Source: Umezawaea endophytica (GTDB taxonomy: Bacteria > Actinomycetota > Actinomycetes > Mycobacteriales > Pseudonocardiaceae). From it: a stretch of 64,000 nt of DNA. The translations under genes and the position numbers were made by a program. Below the pieces are notes generated by a model. The model searched no databases. It was not told the DNA's origin and worked only from the letters and a program-made list of their open reading frames with translations. Position 1 is the stretch's first letter; the number at the start of each line of letters is the position of its first letter. This document shows positions 46,834-59,056 of the stretch, in pieces. The DNA lies in assembly GCF_025061645.1 (NCBI RefSeq), contig NZ_JANYMP010000011.1, positions 186,001-250,000 of the forward strand, in the 5' to 3' direction.

Positions 46834-47821
46834 TCAGACGACCGAGCGCTCCTCGGCGAAGTGGCACGCGCTCGGGTGGTCACCGGCGCGGACGACCAGC
46901 TCCGGCTCCTCGGTGGCGCAGATGTCCTGCGCCTTCCAGCAGCGGGTGCGGAAGTGGCAGCCCGACGGCGGGTTGATCGGCGACGGCACGTCACCGGTCA
47001 GCCGGATGACGTCGCGCGTGCCGCGCTGCGTCGGGTCCGGCACGGGCACCGCGGACAGCAGCGCCTGCGTGTACGGGTGCGTCGGACGCTCGTAGATCTG
47101 GTCCTCCGTCCCCGTTTCCACGATCTTGCCCAGGTACATCACGGCGACCCGGTCGGACAGGTGCCGCACCACGGACAGGTCGTGGGCGATGAACACGTAG
47201 GACAGCCCGAGGTCGGACTGGAGTTCGCCCAGCAGGTTCATCACCTGAGCCTGGATCGAGACGTCCAGCGCGGACACCGGCTCGTCGCAGACGATCACCT
47301 TGGGGCGCAGCGCCAGCGCGCGGGCGATGCCGATGCGCTGCCGCTGGCCGCCGGAGAACTGGTGCGGGTAGCGGTGGATGTGCTCCGGGTTGAGCCCCAC
47401 GGTGTCGAGCAGGTCCTGCACCTTCCGCCGCCGCGAGCCCTTCGGCGCGACGTCGGTGTGGATCTCGAACGGTTCACCGATGATGTCGCCGACGGTCATC
47501 CGCGGGTTGAGCGAGGTGTACGGGTCCTGGAGCACGATCTGGATGTCGCGCCGCAGCTTGCGCAGTTCGGCGCCGCGCATGGCGAACATGTCGCGGCCCT
47601 CGAACTTCGCGCCGCCCGACGTCGGCGGCTCCAGCCGCATCAGCACCTGCGCGAGCGTGGACTTGCCGCAGCCGGACTCGCCGACGACGCCGAGCGTCTC
47701 GCCCTTGTTCAGCGTGAACGAGACGCCGTCGACCGCCTTGACGTGGCCGATGGTGCGCTTGAACAGCACACCGACGCGGACCGGGAAGTGCTTGACGAGG
47801 TCGGTGACCTCCAGGATCGGC

Positions 47822-47829
<8 letters not shown>
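46834..47829 (-). CDS. oppF: Oligopeptide ABC transporter ATP-binding subunit (OppF/DppF type)
   Basis: A 331-residue ATPase. Walker [18 protein letters not shown], signature [20 protein letters not shown], Walker [15 protein letters not shown], and the Opp-type C-terminal Cys cluster ([15 protein letters not shown]) that in relatives binds an Fe-S or zinc site. It overlaps oppD by 8 bases and is the last gene of the operon. Confidence 0.93.
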
Positions 47830-48808
<979 letters not shown>

Positions 48809-48819
48809 GGTCGGAACTC

Positions 48820-49788
48820 CTATCGCGACTTGGGGTCGAGGGCGTCGCGCACGGCGTCGCCCAGGATGACGAAGGCGAGCACGGTGATCGTCACGAACCC
48901 GGCGGGGAACAGCAGCATGTGCGGCGCCGCCTGGAAGTAGTCGCGGGACTCGCTGATCATCACGCCCCAGGACACCACCGGCGGGCGCAGGCCGATGCCG
49001 AGGAACGCCAGCGTGGCCTCGGCGCCGATGAACGCGCCGAGCGCGATCGTGGCGTACACCAGCACCGGCGCGACGGTGTTCGGCAGCAGGTGCCGGAAGA
49101 CGATCCGCAGCGGGCTCGCGCCCAGTCCGCGGGCGGCCTTCACGTAGTCCTGCTGCTTCGCGACGAGCGTCGCGGACCGCATGATCCTCATCGAGACGGG
49201 CCAGGACAGGACGGCGATGGACAGCACCACCTGGGTGATGATCCGCACCGCGCTGGGGTTCTCCGTCGGCGAGTTGAACGTCGTCAGGATGACGATCGCG
49301 CCCAGCACGAACGGGACGCCCGCGAAGATGTCGCCGAAGCGGGACAGGAGGCTGTCGACCCAGCTCTTCGCGTAGCTGGCGAAGATGCCGACCACGGAGC
49401 CGATCAGCACCGTGAGCAGCGTCGAGAACAGGCCGACGAGCAACGACGCCCTGGCGCCGTAGATGGCGCGGGCGTACACGTCGTAGCCCTGCACGTCGTA
49501 GCCGAACCACGCGTCGGCGGACGGGGTCTTCAGGTAGTTGTCCAGGTTCGCGGCCCGCGGGTCCACCGAGGTGAACAGCGACGGGAACGCGGCCATGACC
49601 ACCACGATGAAGATGATCACCAGCGAGATGATGAACGTCGGCTTGCGGCGCAGTTCGCCCCACGCGTCGCTCCAGAGGCTGCGGGGCTTGCCCTGCTTCT
49701 GCGACGAGTCGTCCACGTGGCTGAGGTCGCCCACCGCCGAGGCGGCCGCCCTCTCCAGCCCGGCACCGCTGGCACCTGGGTCACTCAT
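48820..49788 (-). CDS. oppC: Oligopeptide ABC transporter permease (OppC type)
   Basis: A 322-residue permease with six helices. The long N-terminal cytoplasmic part (about 45 residues) precedes KPTFIISLVIIFIVVVMAAF. The EAA loop that contacts the ATPase is seen in VKAARGLGASPLRIVFRHLL. It overlaps the oppB gene by 8 bases. Confidence 0.92.
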   Translation of the reverse strand: MSDPGASGAGLERAAASAVGDLSHVDDSSQKQGKPRSLWSDAWGELRRKPTFIISLVIIFIVVVMAAFPSLFTSVDPRAANLDNYLKTPSADAWFGYDVQGYDVYARAIYGARASLLVGLFSTLLTVLIGSVVGIFASYAKSWVDSLLSRFGDIFAGVPFVLGAIVILTTFNSPTENPSAVRIITQVVLSIAVLSWPVSMRIMRSATLVAKQQDYVKAARGLGASPLRIVFRHLLPNTVAPVLVYATIALGAFIGAEATLAFLGIGLRPPVVSWGVMISESRDYFQAAPHMLLFPAGFVTITVLAFVILGDAVRDALDPKSR

Positions 49789-50713
49789 AGCGGATCCTCG
49801 GGTCGAGAACGGCGTACAGGAGGTCGACGATCAGGCTCATCAGCAGGTAGACGAGGACGAGCATCGTGACCACGCCGGTGACGGTGATGCCCTCCTTCTC
49901 CTGGATGCCCCGGAAGATCAGGCCGCCGATGCCGTTGATGTTGAACACGCCCTCGGTCACGATCGCGCCGCCCATGAGGCTGCCCAGGTCGGTGCCGAGG
50001 AACGTGATCACCGGGATGAGCGAGTTGCGCAGCAGATGCACGCCGACGACGCGGCGGGTCGGCTGGCCCTTCGCGATGGCCGTGCGCACGTAGTCCGCGT
50101 GCCGGTTCTCCGCGATGCTGCTGCGGGTCAGCCTGGCCACGTAGGCCATCGACGTGCTGCCGAGCACGAAGCCCGGCAGGATCAACTGCGCGAACGTCGG
50201 ATCGGTCGCGTCGACGCCAACGTCGAACAGGTCGAGGCCCTGCGGGCCGAGGTAGAGGCGCAGCACGAAGCCGGTGACGAACACCGGCAGCGAGATCAGG
50301 AACAGCGTGGACACCAGGACCAGGTTGTCCAGGAAGCCCTGCTTGCGCAGGCCGGTGAGGACACCGGCGGTGATGCCGATGAGCGCCTCGATGAGCAGCG
50401 CGACGATCGCGAGCTTCACCGTGGTCGGGTAGGCCGTGGAGATCTGCTCGCCGACCGAGATGCCGGAGAACGTGTCGCCGAAGTCACCGGTGATCACGTT
50501 GCCCATGTACTTCAGGTACTGGAGGGGGAGCGGGTCGTCGAAGTTGAACTTGTCGCTCATCGCGGAGATGTAGGCCTCGGGACACGGCCTCTGCCCGCAC
50601 TTGCCCGCGAACGGGTCCTGCGGGATCGCCCAGACCAGGGCGTAGATGATGAAGGTCGTCCCGATGAACACCGGTATGAGCTGGAGTAGGCGTCGCAGCA
50701 CGTAGCGACCCAT
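49781..50713 (-). CDS. oppB: Oligopeptide ABC transporter permease (OppB type)
   Basis: A 310-residue permease with six helices. It starts MGRYVLRRLLQLIPVFIGTT, the standard OppB/DppB start. A periplasmic-side segment with paired Cys (FAGKCGQRPCPEAY) may form a disulfide. The EAA loop is YVRTAIAKGQPTRRVVGVHL. It follows oppA after a 102-bp gap holding a strong hairpin. Confidence 0.92.
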   Translation of the reverse strand: MGRYVLRRLLQLIPVFIGTTFIIYALVWAIPQDPFAGKCGQRPCPEAYISAMSDKFNFDDPLPLQYLKYMGNVITGDFGDTFSGISVGEQISTAYPTTVKLAIVALLIEALIGITAGVLTGLRKQGFLDNLVLVSTLFLISLPVFVTGFVLRLYLGPQGLDLFDVGVDATDPTFAQLILPGFVLGSTSMAYVARLTRSSIAENRHADYVRTAIAKGQPTRRVVGVHLLRNSLIPVITFLGTDLGSLMGGAIVTEGVFNINGIGGLIFRGIQEKEGITVTGVVTMLVLVYLLMSLIVDLLYAVLDPRIRYE

Positions 50714-50752
50714 GCCAGTGGCTCCTTGCGTGGTGGGAGGCGCCTGAACGCG

Positions 50753-50792
50753 GGTCCGGCTCCGCGATGGTGGTGCTTCGCGGAGCCGGACC
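50753..50792 (-). terminator. Hairpin between oppA and oppB
   Basis: A perfect 15-bp stem (ggtccggctccgcga) with a 10-base loop stands in the oppA-oppB gap. Such intergenic hairpins often stop part of the transcripts or protect the 3' end, giving more binding protein than permease. Confidence 0.7.
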
Positions 50793-50815
50793 GTTGCTCG
50801 GAGAGCTGTTCGGGA

Positions 50816-52435
50816 TCAGGCCTTGACGCGGAACGCGGACAACTGGCCGTCGCGCTTGAAGGTCAGCTTCGCGGCGCTCAGGTTCTTCGAGTAGCCGCCG
50901 ATGCCCTTCTCCGTCCACACCGGGATCGAGGGCAGGTCCTTGGCGATCAGCTTGTGGGCTTCCTGGTAGGCCTTGATGGCCTCGTTCTTGTCGGCCGTGC
51001 TGTCCGCCTTCGCCAACTGCGCGTCGACCGCGGGGTTGCTGTAGGCGGAGTCGTTCGACGAGGCGCCGGTCTTGAAGATCGGGTTGAGGAAGTTCTCGAT
51101 CGACGGGTAGTCGGCGGACCAGTCGGACCGGCTCAGGCCGGTGAGCTGCTTGCCGTCGACGATCTGCCGGAACGCGCCGAAGTTGGTCGCGCCGACGAAC
51201 TCGCAGTCCACGCCCAGCGCGTCCTTGATGCTGTTGCAGGCCGCCTCGAGCGGCTCCTTGCGGCCACCGTCGGCGTTCGACTGGATCGTCAGCTTGCCGG
51301 TGAAGCCCGACTTGGTGAAGTACTCCTTGGCCTTGACCTTGTCGTACTTGCAGAAGTCGGCGCAGGTGTTCGCCTCGTAGCCCTCGATGCCCGGCGGCAC
51401 CCAGCCGTCGACCGGCGTGTACGAGTTGGCCAACACCGTCTTGGTGATCTGCTCGCGGTTGATCGCCAGCGCGATGGCCTTGCGCAGGTCCAGGTTGTTG
51501 AAGCCCGGCACGTAGTACGGGATCGCGATGGTGCTGATGCCGAGCAGGTTCGCGTTCAGCACGCGGTCACCGAGGTCGGCCTTGTGCTTGTCGCCGATCT
51601 TGGCCGACGGCGGCAGCGCCTCCATGAAGTCCAGCTTGCCGCCGACCAGGTCCTGGTACGCGGTCTCCTGGCTGGAGTAGATCTTGATGTCCAGCGTCTT
51701 GAAGTGGACCTTGTCCTCGCCCTGGTAGTCGGCGAAGCGCTCCAACTTGATCAGCGCGTTCGGCGTGCGCTCGACGAACTTCATCGGGCCGTTGCCGATC
51801 GGCTTGGCCTCGAAGGCCTTCGGGTCGGCGAAGAACGCGTCGGGCAGCGGGGCGAACGGCAGGTAGCCGATCTGGCTGGTGAAGACCGAGAACGGGCCCT
51901 TCAGGGTCACCTTGAACTCGTAGTCGCCCACGACCTCCAGGCCGGACATCTTCTGCGCCGTGGGGGTCGCGCCCTCACCGGCCGGGGCGACGTCGTCGTA
52001 GCCCTGGATCTGCGCGAAGAAGCTGGACGCCTGCTGCGCGTTCGGCGCGTAGGCCCCGTAGTTCCAGGCGTCGACGAAGTTCTTCGCCTTCACCTCGGTG
52101 CCGTCGTGGAACTTCCAGCCCTGCTTGAGCTTGATCGAGTACACCTTGGCGTCGGCCGTGGTGATCGACTCGGCCGCCAGGTTGAAGGTCTTGCCGTCCT
52201 CCGGCTGGAAGCCGACGAGGCGCGTGTACAGGGCCTCGACGGCCTTGGACCCACCTGCCTCGGTGGTGTTCGCGGGCAGCAGGTTCGCCTTCGGCTCGGT
52301 GCCGTAGATCGACACCGTGCCGTCCTCGTTGCCTCCCGCTGCGCTGTCGGAACTCGTCCCGCCACCGCACGCGGACAGCGTCATGACGAGCGCTACCGGT
52401 ACTGCGAGCCACGAGACCGAGCGTGATCGCGACAT
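50816..52435 (-). CDS. oppA: Oligopeptide-binding lipoprotein (OppA/DppA family, SBP_bac_5)
   Basis: A 539-residue extracellular binding protein. The lipoprotein signal (WLAVPVALVMTLSACGGG) has the lipobox LSAC. The family block is VYSIKLKQGWKFHDGTEVKA with FVDAWNYGAY. Further typical stretches are FNNLDLRKAIALAINREQIT and WSADYPSIENFLNPIF. GGGAGG precedes the ATG. It heads the oppABCDF operon; substrate size and specificity are not readable. Confidence 0.93.
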   Translation of the reverse strand: MSRSRSVSWLAVPVALVMTLSACGGGTSSDSAAGGNEDGTVSIYGTEPKANLLPANTTEAGGSKAVEALYTRLVGFQPEDGKTFNLAAESITTADAKVYSIKLKQGWKFHDGTEVKAKNFVDAWNYGAYAPNAQQASSFFAQIQGYDDVAPAGEGATPTAQKMSGLEVVGDYEFKVTLKGPFSVFTSQIGYLPFAPLPDAFFADPKAFEAKPIGNGPMKFVERTPNALIKLERFADYQGEDKVHFKTLDIKIYSSQETAYQDLVGGKLDFMEALPPSAKIGDKHKADLGDRVLNANLLGISTIAIPYYVPGFNNLDLRKAIALAINREQITKTVLANSYTPVDGWVPPGIEGYEANTCADFCKYDKVKAKEYFTKSGFTGKLTIQSNADGGRKEPLEAACNSIKDALGVDCEFVGATNFGAFRQIVDGKQLTGLSRSDWSADYPSIENFLNPIFKTGASSNDSAYSNPAVDAQLAKADSTADKNEAIKAYQEAHKLIAKDLPSIPVWTEKGIGGYSKNLSAAKLTFKRDGQLSAFRVKA

Positions 52436-52593
52436 GCATCCTCCCACCTAAATCTGGCGGCCCCGCGGCGGCGGAGCGCCTCACCCCCCGAAGGGTGGAT
52501 TCCCAGAACGTGAGAGGGACGGTAATGCGGGGACGTCGTGGGCCGCTGGATTAGGCAGTCACGAAAACGTCACGATCAATACCAATTGCCACT

Positions 52594-53547
52594 TCAGACG
52601 AGCGAGTATGCAAGGCCGTCCAGGATGTCGTGTTCACTCGCGATCAGCTCGGTGACGTCCGTGTGAACAGCCAGGTGCTCGGCGATCGTGCGCACCACCA
52701 GCGCCCCGCCGATGATCACGTCGACCCGGCCGGGGTGCATCGAGCCGATGGCCGCCCGCTCGTCGTGGGTCATCGTGAGCAGCCGCCCGGTGATGTCCCT
52801 GACCTGGTCGAACGACAGCCGGGCGAGGTGGATCTCGGCCGGGTCGTACTCCGGCAGGTCCTTCGCGATAGCGACCAGCGTCGTCACGGTGCCCGCGACG
52901 CCGATCCAGCCCCGCGCCTTCGCCACCGGCACGGCCGCGAACGCGTCCGCCAGCACGTCGGAGGCCACCCGGACCGCCTCCTCGACCTCGGCGGCCGTCG
53001 GCGGGTCGGAGCGCAGGCAGCGCTCGGTCAGCCGCACGCAGCCGATGTCGACCGACCGCGCGGCCTCCACGGAGCCCCGCACGCCGTCCCAGGAGCCCAG
53101 CACCAGCTCGGTGGAGCCGCCGCCGACGTCGGACACCAGGAACGGCCCGTCCTCGGCCTCCTGGTCGGCCACGGCGCCGGTGAACGACAGCCGGGCCTCC
53201 TCGTCGCCGGTGATGACCTCGGCCTCGACGCCGAGCACCTCGGCGGTCATGGCGAAGAACTCGTCGCGGTTGGCGGCGTCGCGGGTCGCGGACGTGGCGA
53301 CCATCCGCACCCGCTCCACGCCCTTGCGCCGGAGGACGGCCGTGTAGTCGACCAGGGCGGCCCGCGTGCGGGCGATGGCCTCCGGCGCGAGCACGCCCGT
53401 GGCGTCCACGCCCTGGCCGAGCCGGACCACGCGCATCTCGCGGTGCACGTCGCGCAGCCAGTGGGCGCCGTCGTCGCCCGTGGTCACGTCAGCGACCAGC
53501 AGGCGGATCGAGTTCGTCCCGCAGTCGATCGCGGCCACCCGTGCCAT
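52594..53547 (-). CDS. Ppx/GppA exopolyphosphatase (Rv1026-like)
   Basis: A 317-residue ASKHA-fold phosphatase of polyphosphate or pppGpp. It starts VAAIDCGTNSIRLLVADV (phosphate loop 1); the second loop is LVSDVGGGSTELVLGSWDG; the catalytic Glu region is MVATSATRDAANRDEFF. It lacks the C-terminal helical domain of long Ppx proteins, as does M. tuberculosis Rv1026 (PPX2), which lies in the same neighbourhood with Rv1022-Rv1025. AGGAGGACTGACG precedes the ATG. Confidence 0.92.
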   Translation of the reverse strand: MARVAAIDCGTNSIRLLVADVTTGDDGAHWLRDVHREMRVVRLGQGVDATGVLAPEAIARTRAALVDYTAVLRRKGVERVRMVATSATRDAANRDEFFAMTAEVLGVEAEVITGDEEARLSFTGAVADQEAEDGPFLVSDVGGGSTELVLGSWDGVRGSVEAARSVDIGCVRLTERCLRSDPPTAAEVEEAVRVASDVLADAFAAVPVAKARGWIGVAGTVTTLVAIAKDLPEYDPAEIHLARLSFDQVRDITGRLLTMTHDERAAIGSMHPGRVDVIIGGALVVRTIAEHLAVHTDVTELIASEHDILDGLAYSLV

Positions 53548-53601
53548 CGTCAGTCCTCCTCGTGTGGTGCTCGCGGAGGACGGTAACGGCCGTGCGCGAA
53601 A

Positions 53602-53633
53602 GAGGGGAACCCGGCTGGTGCCGGGTTCCCCTC
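53602..53633 (-). terminator. Terminator of the lytic transglycosylase gene
   Basis: A perfect 13-bp stem (gaggggaacccgg) with a 6-base loop lies 18 bases past the transglycosylase stop. Confidence 0.8.
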
Positions 53634-53650
53634 CGTGGCTGAACGCGTGC

Positions 53651-54988
53651 TTACGTGGGCTTCATCGACGACGAGGCGGCCACCGAGCTGCCCGCCGCGG
53701 GCGAGGAGCCCGCCGCGACCGTGGTCGTGGTGGTGGTCGTCGTGGTGGTCGTGGGGGTCGGGCAGCCCGGCGGCACCGGGCTCGGCGACGTGGTGGTCGA
53801 CGTCGTCGTGGTGGTCGACGTGGTGGTCGACGTCGTCGTGCCGCTGGTGGTCGTCGTGGTCGTCGGCGTCGGGCAGAGCGTCACCGAGGTGGGCGACGTG
53901 GTCGTCGTCGAACTGCTCGGCTTCGTCGTCGTGGTGGTCGTGGTCGTCGTCGTGCTGGAGCTGGACGACGAGGACGACGTGGTCGTGGTCGTCGACCCGG
54001 TGTTGCCCGTGTTGCCGGTGTTGCCCGTGGGGGTGGTGTCGTTGTAGTCGTCGTACGGCGGGTAGTCGTAGTCCGCGTCCGACCCGCTCAGGTCGGGCAG
54101 CGAGTCGACGCCGTTCTCGTACTGGATCGCCCACGCCATCACGGTCGCGACATACTCGTCGGAGTGGTTGTAGCGGAAGATCGCCTGTGCCCGCTGCTCC
54201 GAGTTGTCCATGTCGCCGCCACCGGAGCACAGGTAGTTGCCCGCGCCGACCGTCGCGTCGTAGATGTTGTTCGGGTTGCTCTGGCCGTCACCGTTGCCGT
54301 CCGCCGCGTACGCGGCCCACGTGCCGGGGATGAACTGCATGGGGCCGACCGCGCGGTCCCACGTCGAGTCGCCGTCGAAGGCGCCGTTGTCGGTGTCGTG
54401 GATCGCGGCGAAGCCCTGGCCGTTGAGCACCGGGCCCAGGATCGCGGGCGTGGCGTTGCCCTTGGCGTCCACCCGGCCGTCGCGCGCGTGGTTCGACTCG
54501 ATGCGGCCGATGGAGGCCAGCAGCGACCACGACATGTTGCAGCCCGGCTTGGTGGTGGCCAGGCGCTCCTCGGCCCTCCGGTACGCCTCCAGCATCACGC
54601 CGGGGATGCCGGGGACGCCGTCGCCGAGGTCGTCGAACGGGTTCAGCCCGCCGCGCAGCGACTCCAGGTCGTCCGCGTCCGCGAGGAACGCGGCGCTCAG
54701 CTCGTCGGTCTCGGGCAGCCTGCCGCCCGCGCCCAGCTCGTCGTCGGTGGCGCCGCGGGCGCGGATCGCGCTCAGCACGTCACCGGGCCCCGGCGACTCG
54801 GCCGCGATGTCCGAGCGGTTCGAGGTGGTGATCCAGTCGAGGGTGCCCGTACCCGACAGCAGCGCGGGCGCGAGCATCGCGCAGGTGACCGTGGCGGCGA
54901 CGCCCCACTGGCGCGGGGTCATCGTCGCGTTGCCCGCGACGACCCTTCTCGCCCTGCGCTTGCGGCCCCGTTTTTTCCGCACTGCCAC
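53651..54988 (-). CDS. Secreted lytic transglycosylase with Ser/Thr-rich tail
   Basis: A 445-residue protein. A very basic N-terminus (KKRGRKRRARR) precedes a signal or anchor helix (QWGVAATVTCAMLAPALLSG). The SLT-like domain (about 145-290) has SWSLLASIGRIESNHARDG with the catalytic Glu, GPMQFIPGTWAAYAADGNGD and AGNYLCSGGGDMDN. The last 115 residues are almost all Ser/Thr/Pro, probably a wall-spanning, O-mannosylated stalk (inference). It is a paralog of the protein at 59196 and belongs near eno as LpqU (Rv1022) does in M. tuberculosis. Confidence 0.88.
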   Translation of the reverse strand: MAVRKKRGRKRRARRVVAGNATMTPRQWGVAATVTCAMLAPALLSGTGTLDWITTSNRSDIAAESPGPGDVLSAIRARGATDDELGAGGRLPETDELSAAFLADADDLESLRGGLNPFDDLGDGVPGIPGVMLEAYRRAEERLATTKPGCNMSWSLLASIGRIESNHARDGRVDAKGNATPAILGPVLNGQGFAAIHDTDNGAFDGDSTWDRAVGPMQFIPGTWAAYAADGNGDGQSNPNNIYDATVGAGNYLCSGGGDMDNSEQRAQAIFRYNHSDEYVATVMAWAIQYENGVDSLPDLSGSDADYDYPPYDDYNDTTPTGNTGNTGNTGSTTTTTSSSSSSSSTTTTTTTTTTKPSSSTTTTSPTSVTLCPTPTTTTTTSGTTTSTTTSTTTTTSTTTSPSPVPPGCPTPTTTTTTTTTTTVAAGSSPAAGSSVAASSSMKPT

Positions 54989-55020
54989 GAAACACTCACT
55001 CCCTGAGCCTCATCGCCACC

Positions 55021-55039
55021 CGCCGAACGGAGTTCGGCG
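55021..55039. promoter_or_regulatory. Small hairpin in the transglycosylase leader
   Basis: CGCCGAAC-GGA-GTTCGGCG is a perfect 8-bp stem 33 bases upstream of the transglycosylase start. It could end the upstream DUF501 operon or shape the leader. I see no riboswitch consensus. Confidence 0.4.
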
Positions 55040-55226
55040 AACCGCATCACGCTCTGCCCCGCTGACAACCCTGCCTCATCGTCATCGCCCTGTCACGGGA
55101 ACTCGTTGCCCCAAGGGGACAACTTTGTCTAACGAACAGGCGGTGAAACGGGTGTGCGGTGGGTTTTTCACCGTTGACTGTGACCGGCGCCACCGATCTG
55201 CCGGTGGGCCGAACGGCGGAGCCGGT

Positions 55227-55715
55227 TCAGGCGACGGGGGCCGCGCAGTCGCCGCTGGGCCACGAACCGGCGAGCCGGTCCAGCGCCTCGTCGCCGAACG
55301 GGTTCACGCCGCGGCCGACGGACAGCGAGTGGGCGACGTGGACGTGCAGGCACTTGACCCGGTCCGGCATGCCGCCCGCGGTGACCTTCGTGCCGAGCGA
55401 CTCGATCGCGTCCCGCTCCGCGAGGTACGCCTCGTGGGCCCGCAGGTACGCGGCCGCCAACTCCTCGTCCTCGGCGAGCCGGTCGGTCATCTCGCGCATC
55501 AGGCCGGAGCCCTCGAGCGTGCTGACCAACGAGTTCAACCGCGAGCACGTCAGGTAGTACAGCGTCGGGAACGGCGTGCCGTCCTCCAGCCGCGGGTTGG
55601 TCTGCACGACGGAGGCGTGCCCGCTGGGACAGCGCGCCGAGATCCCGCGCATCCCGCGCGGCGCCCGGCCGAGCTGGGACGCCACGAAGTCGCGGTCCGC
55701 TTCCGAGATCGTCAT
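55227..55715 (-). CDS. DUF501 protein (Rv1025-like)
   Basis: A 162-residue soluble protein. Family blocks: FVASQLGRAPRGMRGISARC, FPTLYYLTCSRLNSLVSTLE and KCLHVHVAHSLSVGRGVNPF with conserved Cys and His residues that may form a metal site. The ATG at 55715 overlaps the stop of the DivIC-like gene (ATGA). The order eno, DivIC-like, DUF501, ppx is the Rv1023-Rv1026 order. Function unknown. Confidence 0.9.
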   Translation of the reverse strand: MTISEADRDFVASQLGRAPRGMRGISARCPSGHASVVQTNPRLEDGTPFPTLYYLTCSRLNSLVSTLEGSGLMREMTDRLAEDEELAAAYLRAHEAYLAERDAIESLGTKVTAGGMPDRVKCLHVHVAHSLSVGRGVNPFGDEALDRLAGSWPSGDCAAPVA

Positions 55716-56212
55716 TTCTTCGCCACCGACTGCCACAACTGCTGGTACCAAGACGTGTTCGCGGCCGGCGCCTTGGCCGGCCTCTCCTCTTCGGGTGTGC
55801 GCTCCGCGTCTCCGGGGAGCTGGACGATGTAGGGCGTCTCGCCGGGCCGCACGTAGTGCAGCCGCTTGCGCGCCTCGGCCTCGACCTGCGCCGGGTCGTT
55901 GAGCTCCGCCTGCCGCTGCTCCAGCTTCGCCACCTCGGCGGCGAGCTGCCCCTGCTGCGCGGTCACCTGGCGCAGCTCGTCGCGCTGCGCCAGGTACGTC
56001 CGCAGCGGCACGGCGATGCTCAGCGCGAGCGCGCAGAGCACCATCGCGAGCAGCGCGGCGCGGCGGGTGCCGGACATGCCGAACGCGCCGCCCGTGCCCG
56101 CTCCGGCACGGGTGCGGGCCTTCGACGGGGCGGGGCGGCGGGCGCGGTCAGGCCGGGCCGCCGCCGGAGCTGGGCTCCGTCGGCGGCGCCGGTCCCGATC
56201 GGCTTCGGGCAT
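55712..56212 (-). CDS. FtsB/DivIC-type septum formation initiator (Rv1024-like)
   Basis: A 166-residue bitopic protein. A basic, Arg/Pro-rich cytoplasmic part (1-50) precedes one transmembrane helix (AALLAMVLCALALSIAVPLR), a coiled coil (QRDELRQVTAQQGQLAAEVA onward) and the family's RKRLHYVRPGETPYIV. It is expected to bridge FtsL and FtsQ in the divisome. It starts 5 bases after eno. Confidence 0.9.
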   Translation of the reverse strand: MPEADRDRRRRRSPAPAAARPDRARRPAPSKARTRAGAGTGGAFGMSGTRRAALLAMVLCALALSIAVPLRTYLAQRDELRQVTAQQGQLAAEVAKLEQRQAELNDPAQVEAEARKRLHYVRPGETPYIVQLPGDAERTPEEERPAKAPAANTSWYQQLWQSVAKK

Positions 56213-56217
56213 GGGGC

Positions 56218-58397
<2,180 letters not shown>

Positions 58398-58475
58398 AAG
58401 TCCACGCGACACGGAGTTCTGTCATCCGGACGGCTGTCGAGGAAGACGCGATCAGTAGGTAGCGTTGATCGAACC

Positions 58476-58871
58476 ATGACCGACAGCACCTTCGAGGCGT
58501 TCCGCCGAGCCGAGGCGCTGCTGTCCGAACGCCGTCCCCTCGAGGCGTTGCGGGAGCTGCGCACGGTGCTCGACGCCGCGCCGGACGTTCCCAGCGTGCA
58601 GTTGCTGGCAGGGCGGGCCTATCTGGGGTCCGCCCAGCTCCACCGTGCGGAAGAGGCGTTCCGGAAGGTGCTGGACGTTGATCCCAGTGATCATTATGCG
58701 CGGTTCGCTTTGGGGAAGACGTTGCAGCGGCAGAGTCGGTTCGCTGAGGCTTTGGCGCAGTTGAGGATGGCGGCTGTGATGAATCCTTCGCCTGAGTATC
58801 AGGAGGCGTTGGGGGAGGTTGCGGCTCGGATGGCGGTGGATCGGGATCGGGATCGGCGGCGGGAGGGGTAG
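58476..58871 (+). CDS. Tetratricopeptide-repeat protein
   Basis: A 131-residue protein of about three TPR units: RPLEALRELRTVLDAAPDVP, AQLHRAEEAFRKVLDVDPSD and SRFAEALAQLRMAAVMNPSP. It is likely an adaptor. Codons are strongly G/C-ending for the first 65 residues, then include many T-ending and GGG/TTG codons to the end, as in the 3' half of the thiolase gene. Confidence 0.85.
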   Translation: MTDSTFEAFRRAEALLSERRPLEALRELRTVLDAAPDVPSVQLLAGRAYLGSAQLHRAEEAFRKVLDVDPSDHYARFALGKTLQRQSRFAEALAQLRMAAVMNPSPEYQEALGEVAARMAVDRDRDRRREG

Positions 58872-58898
58872 CTGCTGGGTCTGGGTTGGGGTCGGTCA

Positions 58899-59002
58899 CA
58901 CCCCGATTGCGCGATTGTGTCGATGGCTGCTTTGGCTTGTCAAGGCGGGAAAGATGCCTTGACAAGCCAAAGCAGCCATGACGTGCGCTGAGAATCGGGG
59001 TG
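58899..59002. repeat. 104-bp nested inverted repeat
   Basis: Outer 10-bp arms caccccgatt/aatcggggtg frame a perfect 24-bp inner stem (58923-58946 with 58956-58979, beginning atggctgctttggc) around a 9-base loop. It lies between convergent genes. The outer-plus-inner layout recalls the element at 26111-26228, though the sequences differ. It could be a MITE-like element or a bidirectional terminator. Confidence 0.75.
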
Positions 59003-59056
59003 CGGCCGGGGGAAGGTTTGGAAAAGCTGCGGGGCGCTCGGTTGGGTTCGGGGGCG

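Noticed and set aside
45282-46994. N-terminal extension of the uracil-DNA glycosylase frame
   Set aside because: It is antisense to the S10-type peptidase gene and has no family similarity. The GTG at 45281 with GGAGGAG gives the standard UdgB start.
48809-49663. N-terminal extension of oppD
   Set aside because: It overlaps oppC in another frame and is Arg/Gly-rich noise. The ABC domain begins at the GTG at 48808.
53655-54333. Plus-strand open frames rich in Val, Trp and Ser
   Set aside because: They are the antisense of the Ser/Thr-coding tail of the transglycosylase and have no independent support.
54989-55226. c-di-AMP (ydaO-type) riboswitch in the transglycosylase leader
   Set aside because: Such riboswitches often precede actinobacterial wall hydrolases, but I could not find the conserved core blocks, only a simple 8-bp hairpin.
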